DNA of 47,635 bases from Glaciihabitans sp. (GTDB lineage: Bacteria > Actinomycetota > Actinomycetes > Actinomycetales > Microbacteriaceae), in NCBI GenBank assembly GCA_025465535.1, contig JAODMY010000095.1, forward strand, positions 1-47,635, read 5' to 3'. Every line of letters begins with the position of its first letter. Within the stretch, counting starts at the first letter, position 1. The notes beneath the pieces were generated by a model. That model saw only the letters and a list, made by a program, of their open reading frames with translations. It ran no database searches and was not told the origin of the DNA. A program made the translations under genes and the position numbers. This document shows positions 33,847-42,784 of this stretch, in pieces.

Positions 33847-35532
33847 CTAGGGGGTTGCAGGGGTTCCGATGGTCAGGCTAAGTGCAGGCGACGAAGCGGA
33901 GACGGCGTCGGTTCCGTTGCTCGTGCAGGTCGCGGTGTAGGTCACCGTGGTGGTCCCGGTGTTGCCGACGTTAATGACTTCGCTCGTGTTGGTCGGCAGG
34001 ATCGGATTGGCATCCGTAGCCGTTCCGTTGACGACCGTGAGGTCGTATTCCTTCAGGGTTGAGCCGGTCGGGCAGGAGTACGCGGTCCAGTTGATCGTGA
34101 CCATTGAGGCCGGAGGATACGGACCGGGGGTAGCCGCCGTTGCGGAGTCCGGTGCAGGTGGGGGCTGCACGGCGGTATAGAAGGAGACGGTGACCGTTGT
34201 GCCCTTCTGGAGGTTGCCGAGCGGATTCGCGTCGTAGGCGGTGCCGACAAGGGACGAGTTCGGTGCTGGGTCTCCCTGGTCCGGGGCGAGCACCAGACCG
34301 ATCGAGTTGAAGTAGGTCTGGACCTGGTTCTGGGTCTTGCCCTTGACGTTGCTGAGTTGAAGCGGCACCGTCGACGGCGTTCGCGTCGGGGGTGGCGTCG
34401 ACACCGTCGGCTTCGGCGCCGGACTCGAATTCGAAGCAGTTGTCGGCGGGGCGGTGTGGGTTCCTGACTGCGTAAGAAGCGCGATGATCGTTCCGATCAG
34501 GACCACGAGAAGCAGCGCGACGAGACCGATGAGCGGCCAGGTCCACGGGTTGCGTTTCTTCGTGGTCGTCGGCGCGGTGGCCGTGGAAGGCAGAACCGTG
34601 GTCGCCGGCAACACCCGCGTTGCCGCTGTCGGTTGGCCGTAGTTGGCACCGGCGGTCAGCGCGAGTGAACCCGTGCCGATGATTCCGGGGACGGATGCGG
34701 CTGCCGCGGCGACATCCCCACGACGGAGCGCCTGCGACGCACGCGCCAAATGCGCGGCGGAGGCTGGGCGATCGGCCGGGCTCTTCGCGATGGACGCGTA
34801 GACGAGATTGCGCACCGGCTCGGCGACCGTCGCCGGGAGTTCCGGCGGTGTCTCGTTGATCTGCGCCATGGCGATCGCGACCTGCGACTCGCCCGTGAAT
34901 GGACGTCGACCGGCAAGGGCTTCGTACGCGACGATTCCGAGCGAGTAGATGTCTGTGGTCGGCGACGCCGGATGCCCGCTCGCCTGCTCGGGCGAGAGGT
35001 ACTGGACCGTTCCCATGACCTGGCCGGTCGCGGTGAGCGGAACCTGGTCGGCGATGCGTGCAATGCCGAAGTCGGTGATCTTGACCCGACCATCCGGAGT
35101 GATCAGGAGGTTCCCGGGCTTGATGTCACGGTGTACGAGGCCCGCGGAGTGGGCAGCGTGCAGGGCGTTGGCGGTCTGCGCAACGATGTCGAGCGTGCGG
35201 TCGGTCGATAGCACGCGCTCGCGCTCGAGGATGGTGGAGAGAGCTTCGCCAGGAACGAGCTCCATGACGAGGAACGCGCTGCCGTCCTCTTCCCCATAGT
35301 CGAAGACATTGGCGATTCCCTCGTGGTTCACGAGAGCGGCGTGGCGAGCCTCCGCACGGAAGCGCTCGAGGAAGCCGGGGTCGCCGAGGTATTCATCCTT
35401 CAGGATCTTGATGGCGACGACGCGACCAATGACGAGGTCCGTGGCCTGCCAGACCTCGCCCATGCCGCCGATCGCGACACGGGAAGACAGCTGATATCTA
35501 CCGCCGAAGGTGAGCCCGCTTGTCGGTCTCAT
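33847..35532 (-). CDS. pknA: Serine/threonine protein kinase PknA-type with PASTA and Ig-like ectodomain
   Basis: 561-aa transmembrane kinase. The kinase domain (about 13-270) has Lys42, HRDIKPGN (Asp136) and DFG Asp154. A Pro/Thr-rich linker leads to one membrane helix (329-354) and a second Ser/Thr/Pro-rich spacer. Outside the cell it carries one PASTA-like repeat (about 388-452: LSNVKGKTQNQVQTYFNSIG) and a C-terminal beta-sandwich of Ig/FnIII type (about 472-557). Cys487 and Cys536 there may pair. Mycobacterial PknA has a short ectodomain without PASTA, so this version can probably bind wall ligands itself. It overlaps pbpA by 4 nt (ATGA), with pknB 54 nt downstream. Confidence 0.94.
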   Translation of the reverse strand: MRPTSGLTFGGRYQLSSRVAIGGMGEVWQATDLVIGRVVAIKILKDEYLGDPGFLERFRAEARHAALVNHEGIANVFDYGEEDGSAFLVMELVPGEALSTILERERVLSTDRTLDIVAQTANALHAAHSAGLVHRDIKPGNLLITPDGRVKITDFGIARIADQVPLTATGQVMGTVQYLSPEQASGHPASPTTDIYSLGIVAYEALAGRRPFTGESQVAIAMAQINETPPELPATVAEPVRNLVYASIAKSPADRPASAAHLARASQALRRGDVAAAAASVPGIIGTGSLALTAGANYGQPTAATRVLPATTVLPSTATAPTTTKKRNPWTWPLIGLVALLLVVLIGTIIALLTQSGTHTAPPTTASNSSPAPKPTVSTPPPTRTPSTVPLQLSNVKGKTQNQVQTYFNSIGLVLAPDQGDPAPNSSLVGTAYDANPLGNLQKGTTVTVSFYTAVQPPPAPDSATAATPGPYPPASMVTINWTAYSCPTGSTLKEYDLTVVNGTATDANPILPTNTSEVINVGNTGTTTVTYTATCTSNGTDAVSASSPALSLTIGTPATP

Positions 35533-36995
35533 TTGTTTAGCACCGCCTCAAGTACTTTTTTGCCGATTGGTGCAGCTATCTCGTTGCCGACGACGTCCTG
35601 GCCGTTCCCGCCACCGTTTTCAATCACGACCGCGACCGCAACCTGCGGATTGGTCGCAGGGGCAAATCCGGTGAACCACAGGGTGTAGGGCTGGTTCACG
35701 CCGTTTTGTGCTGTACCGGTCTTTCCCGCCACCTGGACCCCCTCTATTGTGGCATTGCTCGCGGCGCCACTCGCGACGCTCGAGATCATCATGTCGCGGA
35801 CCTTCCCGGCGGTGGCCGCGGTGATCGGATTGCTGTAGATGGTCGGGGTGAGCGTCTTCAGCTCCGTGAGATCGGGCTCGATGACACTCTTGATCAGGGT
35901 CGGCTGCATCTCGACTCCTCCGTTGGCGATTGCCGCTGAGTCGAGGGCGATCTGCAACGGGGTGACAAGGTCGCCGCTCTGGCCGAAGGCCGACATCATG
36001 AGTTGCGGCGCATTCTGCCCGGTCGGGTAGATGCTCGGGGTCGTCGCGATCCCGTTGCCCGCGAGATCGAACTGGTGTCCGTAGCCGAAGCGGGTCGCAT
36101 ACTGCGAGATGGTGTCCTCGCCAAGGGCCGCACCGAGCTGGGCCATCGGAATGTTGCAGCTCAGTCGAATCGCGGTCGCGATGGTCGCCTTGGCACCGGT
36201 TCCGCACGGGGCGCCATTCGAGTTGTGGATGTAGGTGCTCGAGAGTGGCAGTTTGAGTTCGGCGGGGTTCGGGAAGGAGCTGTCCGGCGTGAACTGCCCA
36301 CTGTCGATGGCGGCGGATGCGACGACGAGTTTGAACACCGAGCCCGGGTGGTAGAGATTGCCGGCGACCGCGCGGTTGGTCAGCGGTTTACTCGGGTTCT
36401 TCAACAGGGCGTTGTATGCCGCGAAGAACTTACTCGTGCTGTGAACGGCGAGCGTGTTGGGGTCGTAGGCGGGCTTCGAGACCATGGCGAGGATCGCGCC
36501 GGTCTTCGGATCGATCGCGACGACCGCCCCGGTGTAGTTTCCGAGCGCGTTGTACGCAGCCTGCTGCACCTTGGGCTCGATTGTGAGCTCGACCGCCGCG
36601 CCCTTGGTGGACTGGCCCGTGACGATTCGCGTCAGGTTGCCGAGGAACTGATCGTTTGCTGAGCCGCTCAGGTAGTCGTTCATCGCGCCCTCGATGCCGG
36701 GGTTGGCCTGGTTGAGGGTGAAGTATCCCGTGACGCTCGAGTAGAGCTGCGGATCCGTGTACACGCGCTGGTATTTGTACTCGTCCTTGGAGGGAACCGA
36801 CTTGGCGATCACTCCTCCGTCGGCTGTCAGGATGTCGCCACGCTGCGCGTCGAACGATTCGTCGAGAGCGCGGACGTTGCGGGGATCCGCTTTGAGCTGG
36901 TCGACCGAGAACACCTGGATGATCGAGGACGACGCAAATAGCGCGAGAAACATCAGCAACACAACGGTGCTGACTCGTTTGAGCTGTTTGTTCAC
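35529..36995 (-). CDS. pbpA: Class B penicillin-binding protein (PBPA)
   Basis: D,D-transpeptidase of 488 aa that cross-links peptidoglycan during growth or division. The N-terminal membrane anchor (about 9-30) is followed by a dimerisation domain and the transpeptidase domain. The nucleophile is Ser219 in HPGSVFK, with SCN at 279-281 and KTG at 425-427 in AGKTGTAQ. GTG 36995 overlaps the rodA stop (GTGA). Longer in-frame readings run through rodA in another frame and are rejected. It works with RodA and is regulated through PknB/PstP phosphorylation in mycobacteria. Confidence 0.96.
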   Translation of the reverse strand: MNKQLKRVSTVVLLMFLALFASSSIIQVFSVDQLKADPRNVRALDESFDAQRGDILTADGGVIAKSVPSKDEYKYQRVYTDPQLYSSVTGYFTLNQANPGIEGAMNDYLSGSANDQFLGNLTRIVTGQSTKGAAVELTIEPKVQQAAYNALGNYTGAVVAIDPKTGAILAMVSKPAYDPNTLAVHSTSKFFAAYNALLKNPSKPLTNRAVAGNLYHPGSVFKLVVASAAIDSGQFTPDSSFPNPAELKLPLSSTYIHNSNGAPCGTGAKATIATAIRLSCNIPMAQLGAALGEDTISQYATRFGYGHQFDLAGNGIATTPSIYPTGQNAPQLMMSAFGQSGDLVTPLQIALDSAAIANGGVEMQPTLIKSVIEPDLTELKTLTPTIYSNPITAATAGKVRDMMISSVASGAASNATIEGVQVAGKTGTAQNGVNQPYTLWFTGFAPATNPQVAVAVVIENGGGNGQDVVGNEIAAPIGKKVLEAVLNK

Positions 36996-38419
36996 TCGAT
37001 CACCACCCGGGGTTGACTGCGTACGGTATCGGAAAGCCTGAGCAGGAGGGCCGCAATGATCCAGTTGGCGACAAGGGAGGACCCACCTGCGGCAAGGAAC
37101 GGTGTTGTCAGTCCGGTCAACGGGATCACGCGCGTCACGCCGCCAATCACGATGAAGACCTGAAGCGCGATGACAAACGACAGGCCAACGCCGAGGAGGC
37201 GGCCGAAGTCGTCCTGTCCGGCGAAGCCGATCCGGAAGCCTCGCGATACGAACAGCAGGTAGAGCGCGAGGATGGCGAACACTCCGACGAGGCCGAGTTC
37301 TTCGCCGAGCGACGCGAAGATGAAGTCGCTGTTGGCGAGCGGTGTTTTCTGGGGACTGCCGAGTCCGAGTCCGGTGCCGATCAGCCCACCCTGTGCGAGC
37401 CCGAAGATGCCCTGGACTACCTGGAAACTTCCCCCGGGAGCGTTGTAATTCGCGGGTGAGAACGCGTTCAGCCACGTCTGGACGCGGCCGTTGACGTAGG
37501 CGAGCACGGAGTATGCGACGAAGGCACCGACGAGGAACATGCCGAGGCCGAGCACGATCCAGCTTGCACGGCCCGTCGCGACGTAGATCATGACGAGGAA
37601 CAGGCCGAAATAGAGGAGTGAGGTGCCGAGGTCCTTCTGGAACACGAGCACGATCATCGAAGCGGCGAAGACCACGAGGATCGGACCGAGGTCACGCGCT
37701 CGCGGAAAGGTCATCCAGAGGAATTTGCGCCCGACCATGGAGAGCGAGTCCCGCGCGCTCACGAGGTAGCCGGCGAAGAAGATGGCCAGCGCGACCTTGG
37801 CAAGCTCGCCGGGCTGGAACGAAAATGGACCGATCCCGATCCACACCCGGGCGCCGCTCACCGTTCGGCCGATGCCGGGGAGCATCGGGAGAAGCAAGAG
37901 AACAACACCGCTGAACATCGCGATATAGCGATAGCGCTGCAGGACGCGATGATTGCGGATGAGGATGAGTACGGCGATCGCGATCGCGATGGCCATGGCA
38001 GCCCAGACAATCTGACGGATGCCCGCCGAATTCCAGCCGGAGAGGCCGTTCGCGATGTCGATGCGGTAGATCTCGGTGATGCCGACGCCGTTGAGCAGGG
38101 TGATGATCGGGAGAATGAGCGGATCGGCGTTGGGCGCGACCACTCGCATCACGAAGTGCATGATCAGGACGAGCATGGCAAGGCCACCCGCGAGGGTGAG
38201 CGTTGAACTGTCGACTTTCCCGAGCGCACTGACCTGCACGAGGACGAGCGCGAATGCGACGATCCCGCAGGCGGCGATCAGCAGCACGAGTTCGAGGTTG
38301 CGCAGCCGGGCGGGTTCGCGAAGGCGGATGCGGATGGTGTTGGAGATCGTCGGACGCCCGCCGGCCTGGGGGAGGCCGACCGTGCTGGCGGTGACGTTCG
38401 CGTTACTGGGTTCGGGCAT
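36992..38419 (-). CDS. rodA: SEDS peptidoglycan glycosyltransferase, RodA/FtsW family
   Basis: Polytopic membrane glycosyltransferase that polymerises lipid II together with a class B PBP. It has 475 aa. A short N-terminal extension (MPEPSNANVTAS) is followed by about ten helices with SEDS landmarks: ISGARVWIGIG-like VSGARVWIGIGPFSFQPGE, the catalytic-loop FQPGELAKVALAIF, QKTPLANSDFIFASLGEELG and GLTTPFLAAGGSS. The start ATG 38419 overlaps pstP by 17 nt. Position beside pbpA identifies it as the RodA-type partner rather than the divisome FtsW. Confidence 0.95.
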   Translation of the reverse strand: MPEPSNANVTASTVGLPQAGGRPTISNTIRIRLREPARLRNLELVLLIAACGIVAFALVLVQVSALGKVDSSTLTLAGGLAMLVLIMHFVMRVVAPNADPLILPIITLLNGVGITEIYRIDIANGLSGWNSAGIRQIVWAAMAIAIAIAVLILIRNHRVLQRYRYIAMFSGVVLLLLPMLPGIGRTVSGARVWIGIGPFSFQPGELAKVALAIFFAGYLVSARDSLSMVGRKFLWMTFPRARDLGPILVVFAASMIVLVFQKDLGTSLLYFGLFLVMIYVATGRASWIVLGLGMFLVGAFVAYSVLAYVNGRVQTWLNAFSPANYNAPGGSFQVVQGIFGLAQGGLIGTGLGLGSPQKTPLANSDFIFASLGEELGLVGVFAILALYLLFVSRGFRIGFAGQDDFGRLLGVGLSFVIALQVFIVIGGVTRVIPLTGLTTPFLAAGGSSLVANWIIAALLLRLSDTVRSQPRVVIE

Positions 38420-39749
38420 CCGCAAGCCGTTCGACGATCTCTTTCGCGAGCTTGAGGTCAGTCGCGTTGATGGTTGCCTCGACCTGGTTGCGATTGAACG
38501 CGGGAAGCTGGTCGAGAGTGATGGTGGTCTTTTGGTAAACGGACGACAGCGGAATCGGTCCGATGGTCTGCTGCACTCCGCGGTAGATCGCAACCGTTCC
38601 ACCGTCGTCGCCGACGTAGTAGTGACTCTGCGTCCACTGGTAGCCGACGATTATGATCGCGATGATCGCGAGGACGACGAGACCGATCGCAATCAGCCAG
38701 GTGGCGCGTCGCCGCCGTGCCCTGCGGCGATCCTCGAGGATGAGCTCGTCGAGGTAGTCCTCGGACTCGGGCTCGAAGTGGCTCGGGTCCGGCTGCGTCG
38801 CCTTGAGCGGATGCAGCAGCAGCGTCGGGAGTCGCAGCGAGCGCCTCGCGTTGTCGCTGTCGTAGGACAGCGGGACCGAAGCAGATCCGACCGTAATCGG
38901 GGGAACGTGTGCGGAGCTCGGGGATTCGTCGATGTCGACAAGCACGACGGTGACGTTGTCGGGTGCGCCCTGGTCGAGACTCTCCTTGATGAGGCGATTG
39001 GCCGCATCCGACAGGTTCCGAACGGTTGCCAGGACGTGCTGGATCTTCTCGTCTGACACATAGCTCGACAGGCCATCGGAGCAGATCAGCCAGCGATCGC
39101 CCGGTGCGGTATCGAGAACCTGGGTGTCGATCTCCGGGGCCGCATCCACATCGCCGAGCACGCGCATGAGCACGGAGCGCCGCGGGTGGACCGCCGCCTC
39201 CTCCGGGGTGATGCGGCCGGAGTCGACGAGACGCTGCACGAAGGTGTGGTCGGCCGAGATCTGTTCGAGTTTGCCGCCACGGAACCGGTAGATGCGGGAG
39301 TCGCCGATGTGCGCGATCGCGATCTTGTGATCGACGCGGAGGAAACCGCTAACGGTCGTGCCCATGCCAGTGAGCTCGTTGTGCTCGAACACGGTCTCGG
39401 CCAGCAGCGAGTTCGCGGCGATGAGCGCGGACTGCAGCGCGAAGACGGCATCGTGGGCGGAGGTGTACGGCTTGTCTATCTCGGTGATGCGCCGGAGGGC
39501 GATTGCCGAAGCGACGTCGCCGCCCGCGTGGCCGCCCATGCCGTCCGCGACGACGAAGAGGTTGGTGCCCGCGTATCCGCTGTCCTGGTTGTTGGAGCGG
39601 ATCTTGCCGACGTGCGAAACCGCGGTGCTCTTGAGCACTGGGCCTTTGGCCGCTGGCGTTCTCGCCCCAGGCGCCTTGGCCCCTGGCCCTTTGGCAGCTG
39701 TGTTTCTCGCGCCGCCCTTTGCGGCGCCGCTTTTCTCGGGAGTCGCCAC
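38403..39749 (-). CDS. pstP: PP2C-family protein phosphatase PstP
   Basis: Metal-dependent Ser/Thr phosphatase that reverses PknA/PknB phosphorylation. It has 448 aa. The PP2C domain (about 40-285) has NNQDSGYA, VVADGMGGHAGG (Asp69), GDSRIYR, LLICSDG-like WLICSDGLSSYV and GAPDNVTVVLV. The membrane helix is at 349-372, with a 76-residue external tail. The first 37 residues are Ala/Lys/Pro/Gly-rich with AKGPGAKAPGARTPAAKGP, absent from the mycobacterial protein. If this is not translated, GTG 39638 (Val38) is an alternative start. GTG 39749 lies 3 nt after the fhaB stop. Confidence 0.95.
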   Translation of the reverse strand: MATPEKSGAAKGGARNTAAKGPGAKAPGARTPAAKGPVLKSTAVSHVGKIRSNNQDSGYAGTNLFVVADGMGGHAGGDVASAIALRRITEIDKPYTSAHDAVFALQSALIAANSLLAETVFEHNELTGMGTTVSGFLRVDHKIAIAHIGDSRIYRFRGGKLEQISADHTFVQRLVDSGRITPEEAAVHPRRSVLMRVLGDVDAAPEIDTQVLDTAPGDRWLICSDGLSSYVSDEKIQHVLATVRNLSDAANRLIKESLDQGAPDNVTVVLVDIDESPSSAHVPPITVGSASVPLSYDSDNARRSLRLPTLLLHPLKATQPDPSHFEPESEDYLDELILEDRRRARRRRATWLIAIGLVVLAIIAIIIVGYQWTQSHYYVGDDGGTVAIYRGVQQTIGPIPLSSVYQKTTITLDQLPAFNRNQVEATINATDLKLAKEIVERLADARTQ

Positions 39750-39752
39750 GGG

Positions 39753-40316
39753 CTACCGCCGCAGTTCGAAGCTTGTCTGGCCGATGGTCAGCGGCGTATT
39801 AAGAGGTACCGGGGTCGGCAGGGTTACCCGGGCACCGTTGAGGAAGGTGCCGTTCGTCGAGTCGAGATCCTGCACCACCCATCCGTCATTCCAGAGCATC
39901 AGTCGGGCGTGATGGGTGGAGGTGTAGTCGTCGCGGATGACGAGACCCGATTCGCTCGAGCGACCGATCGCGAGCTGCTCGCTCGGCAACTCGATCTCGA
40001 GCCCCGCTTTCGGGCCGGAGGTGATGACCAGGCGCCGAGCGATGTTCGGTCGGTCCAGTGTCGGCGGCGGGGAGTTTGTCGGTGGCGGAGAGTGTGTCGG
40101 CGGCGGGGAGTGCATCGGCTCGGTGAGGGGAGACGCGGCCATCACCGGCTCGAGCGGCGTCGCAAGGAACGGGTCGACGCTGGCGGCATCCGCCGCCTGC
40201 CTCCGTGCCTTCTGCCCGAAAAGGTCGGAACGCAGCGCGTAGACAACGGCGAAAATGAACAGCCACATAACCGCAAGGAAAACCAGGCGGAGGATGAGCA
40301 GGGTCAGTTCGCTCAT
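39753..40316 (-). CDS. fhaB: FHA domain membrane protein FhaB (FipA-type)
   Basis: 187-aa phosphothreonine-binding adaptor linking PknA/B to the division apparatus. An N-terminal membrane helix (about 5-27) is followed by a linker with three tandem hexapeptides HSPPPT, HSPPPT, NSPPPT (69-86, encoded by 18-nt repeats at 40059-40112). The FHA domain (95-185) has IGRSSESGLVI, DDYTSTHHARL and DLDSTNGTFLNG. ATG 40316 immediately follows the fhaA stop. Confidence 0.95.
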   Translation of the reverse strand: MSELTLLILRLVFLAVMWLFIFAVVYALRSDLFGQKARRQAADAASVDPFLATPLEPVMAASPLTEPMHSPPPTHSPPPTNSPPPTLDRPNIARRLVITSGPKAGLEIELPSEQLAIGRSSESGLVIRDDYTSTHHARLMLWNDGWVVQDLDSTNGTFLNGARVTLPTPVPLNTPLTIGQTSFELRR

Positions 40317-41027
40317 CTACCCGTTCCGGCCCTTGCGAGTCTCGGTGACCGGGTCGAGGTCAGCAGATTGGGGAAGCACGCGAAACAGAATACGGGTGCG
40401 ACCGATCTCAATGAGTGAATCGGGGTCGAGAAGTGCTTTCTTTACCGGCGCACCGTTCAGCTTCGATCCGTTGGTCGAACCGAGATCGTTGACCTGGGCG
40501 CGCTTGCCATCCCAGAGGATCTCGACGTGCTTGCGGGAGATTCCGGTGTCATCCACCGTGATGTCTGCGTCCGAGCCGCGGCCGATGATAGTTCGGGATT
40601 TGGTGATCAGGTGCCGCTTGCCGTTGACGTCGAGGACCGGCGTCCAGGCGACCGAGGTCTTGACGTTCTCGGAGTCGATGTCGATGCTGCCAAGGCCGAG
40701 GCGGGCATCTGCCTGCAGCTTGATGGACAGGCCACCGGCGAACGAATAGTGCTGGCCGGCGGCGTGCCGCTGGATGAGCTGGGTCAGTTCATCGAGGAGG
40801 GTCGGACCGATCGCATCCATCCGATCGAAATCCGACTGGCTCAGCCGCACCGTGAACTTGTTCGGAACGAGGATGCGATCCCGCGCGACGACGACGGCTT
40901 TCGTGTCGAGTTCCCGCCGCAACGCACTCGTGATTTCCACCGGTTGCAGACCACTCTTGAAGGTCTTGGCGAAGGCACCGTTTACTGCCCGCTCAAGACC
41001 TCGTTCGAAGTTGTCCAGAAGGCCCAA
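40317..41027 (-). CDS. fhaA: FhaA, DUF3662 and FHA domain protein
   Basis: 236-aa cytoplasmic protein. The N-terminal DUF3662 domain (1-125) starts GLLDNFERGLERAVNGAFAK. A short linker leads to an FHA domain (about 145-225) with IGRGSDADITVDDTGISRKH and DLGSTNGSKLNG. Mycobacterial FhaA binds phosphorylated MviN and RodA-linked partners at the pole. TTG 41027 is the start, supported by GGGGAG about 5 nt upstream. It is the first gene of the leftward operon, whose promoter must lie in the 209-nt gap before tRNA-Leu. The linker is much shorter than in mycobacteria. Confidence 0.94.
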   Translation of the reverse strand: MGLLDNFERGLERAVNGAFAKTFKSGLQPVEITSALRRELDTKAVVVARDRILVPNKFTVRLSQSDFDRMDAIGPTLLDELTQLIQRHAAGQHYSFAGGLSIKLQADARLGLGSIDIDSENVKTSVAWTPVLDVNGKRHLITKSRTIIGRGSDADITVDDTGISRKHVEILWDGKRAQVNDLGSTNGSKLNGAPVKKALLDPDSLIEIGRTRILFRVLPQSADLDPVTETRKGRNG

Positions 41028-41236
41028 TGTCTCCCCGTCGATCCCGATGGTTAACTACTGATGTTAGCTGGCTCATGCTTCCACGACCTGTGCATTGTCT
41101 CGTCGTCTGTTGACAGGTCGCGTCGAGCTCGTGCGTGCGGCTCTTTTCGTTGGCGATTCCTCAGTGTGACTGTTTTCATTTGCGCCCGCCGACCGTGCTA
41201 ATCTCGCTGAGTTGACGACACGTCGTCGACTGGTGA

Positions 41237-41323
41237 GCGCGAGTGGCGAAATTGGCAGACGCGCACGGTTCAGGTCCGTGTGCCCGTGAGGGCATGGGGG
41301 TTCAAGTCCCCCCTCGCGCACCA
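41237..41323 (+). tRNA. leuT: tRNA-Leu (CAG anticodon), CCA encoded
   Basis: Long variable-arm tRNA. The acceptor GCGCGAG pairs with CTCGCGC (41313-41319), with A discriminator and a genomically encoded CCA (41321-41323). The anticodon CAG is at 41271-41273 in loop TTCAGGT. The variable arm is TGCCCGTGAGGGCA and the T arm GGGGGTTCAAGTCCCCC. It is in the conserved leuT place upstream of fhaA. Confidence 0.97.
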
Positions 41324-41331
41324 TGGGTTGA

Positions 41332-41363
41332 TTGCATAACTACCTGCGGGTATTTGCATAACT
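41332..41363. repeat. Direct repeat TTGCATAACT flanking a small palindrome
   Basis: TTGCATAACT occurs at 41332-41341 and 41354-41363. Between them is the palindromic core TACCTGCGGGTA, whose TACC and GGTA ends are complementary. It is just after tRNA-Leu and before the terminator. An operator or remnant is possible; nothing decisive is visible. Confidence 0.5.
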
Positions 41364-41375
41364 CTGAGCGAAGTA

Positions 41376-41410
41376 AAAGGCTCCCGAGATTTCGGGAGCC
41401 TTTCGCTTTT
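41376..41410 (+). terminator. Intrinsic terminator after tRNA-Leu
   Basis: Perfect 12-bp stem AAAGGCTCCCGA / TCGGGAGCCTTT (41376-41387 and 41392-41403) with a 4-nt loop, followed by CGCTTTT. The A and T ends allow action in both directions. Confidence 0.88.
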
Positions 41411-41444
41411 GTGGCCCGATGGGGTCAGTTCCGCGCTCGCGAGG

Positions 41445-41530
41445 TGCTGGTTCGTTGGTGCGCCGGTTTGTTATTAGTGCGCCGGCCGTAACCACCGCAT
41501 GGATAACAAACGGGCGCACTGTTGCGCCGG
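41445..41530. repeat. Dispersed hairpin repeat, copy 1
   Basis: About 86 nt, ungapped and roughly four fifths identical to copy 2 at a constant offset of 1340. Arms GTGCGCCGGTTTGTTAT (41458-41474) and ATAACAAACGGGCGCAC (41503-41519) pair at 16 of 17 positions around a 28-nt loop. In one frame it also reads VRRFVISAPAVTTAWITNGR, similar to copy 2. It lies between the tRNA-Leu terminator and the acyltransferase stop. The rest of this gap holds nothing recognisable. Confidence 0.8.
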
Positions 41531-41569
41531 AGACCGTACGAACGGCGACAAAACATCACTGCGGTGAAA

Positions 41570-42631
41570 CTAACCGCCGAGGACTCGACTCGCGTCAGCC
41601 GGAAGACTTCTCCGCGACAGGAGGCCCTTCCCCCATCGGCTGATCGGCGTCTCGAAGAAGTGGAATGACACCATCGCGAGCCCCACGGTACCGACCGCGG
41701 CCACGATCACGACCATCCAGGTCTCGGCGATGTACTGCTGGAGGTAGGGGATCAGCCAACGGTGAATCAGGTAGATGCCATAGGAGATCTGCCCGAGGTA
41801 CACGGTTGGGCGGAAGGACATCGCGGTCGCGACTCGCGTGCCGCTCCAGGCGATGGTCGCGGCCAGCACGCAACCGAAGAGGATCACCGACGCTGACAGC
41901 GTGATCGTCATGTTGGGCGTCGTCGGGAAGGGGAACGCCCAGCTTGCGCCGAGGAACACCAGGGCCATGATGCCGGTTGCGACGGTCAGCAGACGACGAT
42001 GCGCCTGAAAAAGTTGCGGACCCCACTGTTGCTGCGCCAGAGCGATCGCCGCACCGAGGGCCAGGCCGTCGGCGCGAGCCGGAAGCATCGAGTAGGCGGA
42101 TGCCCAATTGACCATCTCGGTGAGTTCGAGTCGGATGAACGGAGCGGCGACGATGATCACACCGACCAGGATCCAGCGCATCCTCGCCGAGCGGACGAAG
42201 AAGAGCAACAGGGGCCAGAGCAGGTAGAACTGCTCCTCCACCGCTAGGGACCACAGGTGTGCGAGTGGTCCCAGCGTGCCCACACCCGACGAGCTGTAAC
42301 CGAAGTTACTGAGGAAGACGAGCGCCCAGGGCACCATCGGTAACGCTGCGGCGCCCATGAAGATCACCGCGAGCAAGATGTTCAGGTAGTAGGCCGGGAA
42401 GATGCGCAGCACGCGTCGGGCGTAAAACTTCGAGAAGTAACCCCTGCCAGGTTCAGACCGGATGAGGCCGCCCGTGATCAGGTAGCCGGACAGCAGAAAA
42501 AACATGTCGACACCCGAGCGCCCGATCCAGATGCCGCCCGGAATCGCGTGCTGGAAGAACACGAGCGCTACAGCAACGAACCGCAGAGTGTCGAGCGGCA
42601 GGTACCGGTGGTTCGTCTCGACCATCTGCAC
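41570..42631 (-). CDS. Acyltransferase 3 family membrane protein
   Basis: 353-aa polytopic protein of the acyltransferase 3 (OafA/YrhL, NolL) family, which O-acylates surface polysaccharides or other envelope molecules. It starts LPLDTLRFVAVALVFFQHA, with the family His in the first helix. GVDMFFLLSGYLITG is the diagnostic second motif, followed by FYARRVLRIFPAYYL and LWSLAVEEQFYLLWP. About ten helices are present, and no SGNH domain is fused. The start may be GTG 42631 or ATG 42625; neither has a clear Shine-Dalgarno. It stands alone between two copies of a hairpin repeat, with no polysaccharide genes near, so its substrate is unknown. It is accessory to the conserved oriC block. Confidence 0.9.
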   Translation of the reverse strand: MQMVETNHRYLPLDTLRFVAVALVFFQHAIPGGIWIGRSGVDMFFLLSGYLITGGLIRSEPGRGYFSKFYARRVLRIFPAYYLNILLAVIFMGAAALPMVPWALVFLSNFGYSSSGVGTLGPLAHLWSLAVEEQFYLLWPLLLFFVRSARMRWILVGVIIVAAPFIRLELTEMVNWASAYSMLPARADGLALGAAIALAQQQWGPQLFQAHRRLLTVATGIMALVFLGASWAFPFPTTPNMTITLSASVILFGCVLAATIAWSGTRVATAMSFRPTVYLGQISYGIYLIHRWLIPYLQQYIAETWMVVIVAAVGTVGLAMVSFHFFETPISRWGKGLLSRRSLPADASRVLGG

Positions 42632-42784
42632 CGGAAGACAGTAACAGAGCGTCGATTCGCCGCAGGACGCCTGCGCGGCATCCTAAGAGGAATCGGCCGA
42701 CGCCGGATCATCGGAGGCGGCCGCCCGGAGTAGTTCGATGGGCTAAGTGGATTGACTCACCTGGGTGCCGGCCATTGGCACCTC

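Noticed and set aside
40059-40112. Three 18-nt repeats looking like a short array
   Set aside because: They are in-frame codons for the SPPPT linker of FhaB, with no spacers, so not CRISPR.
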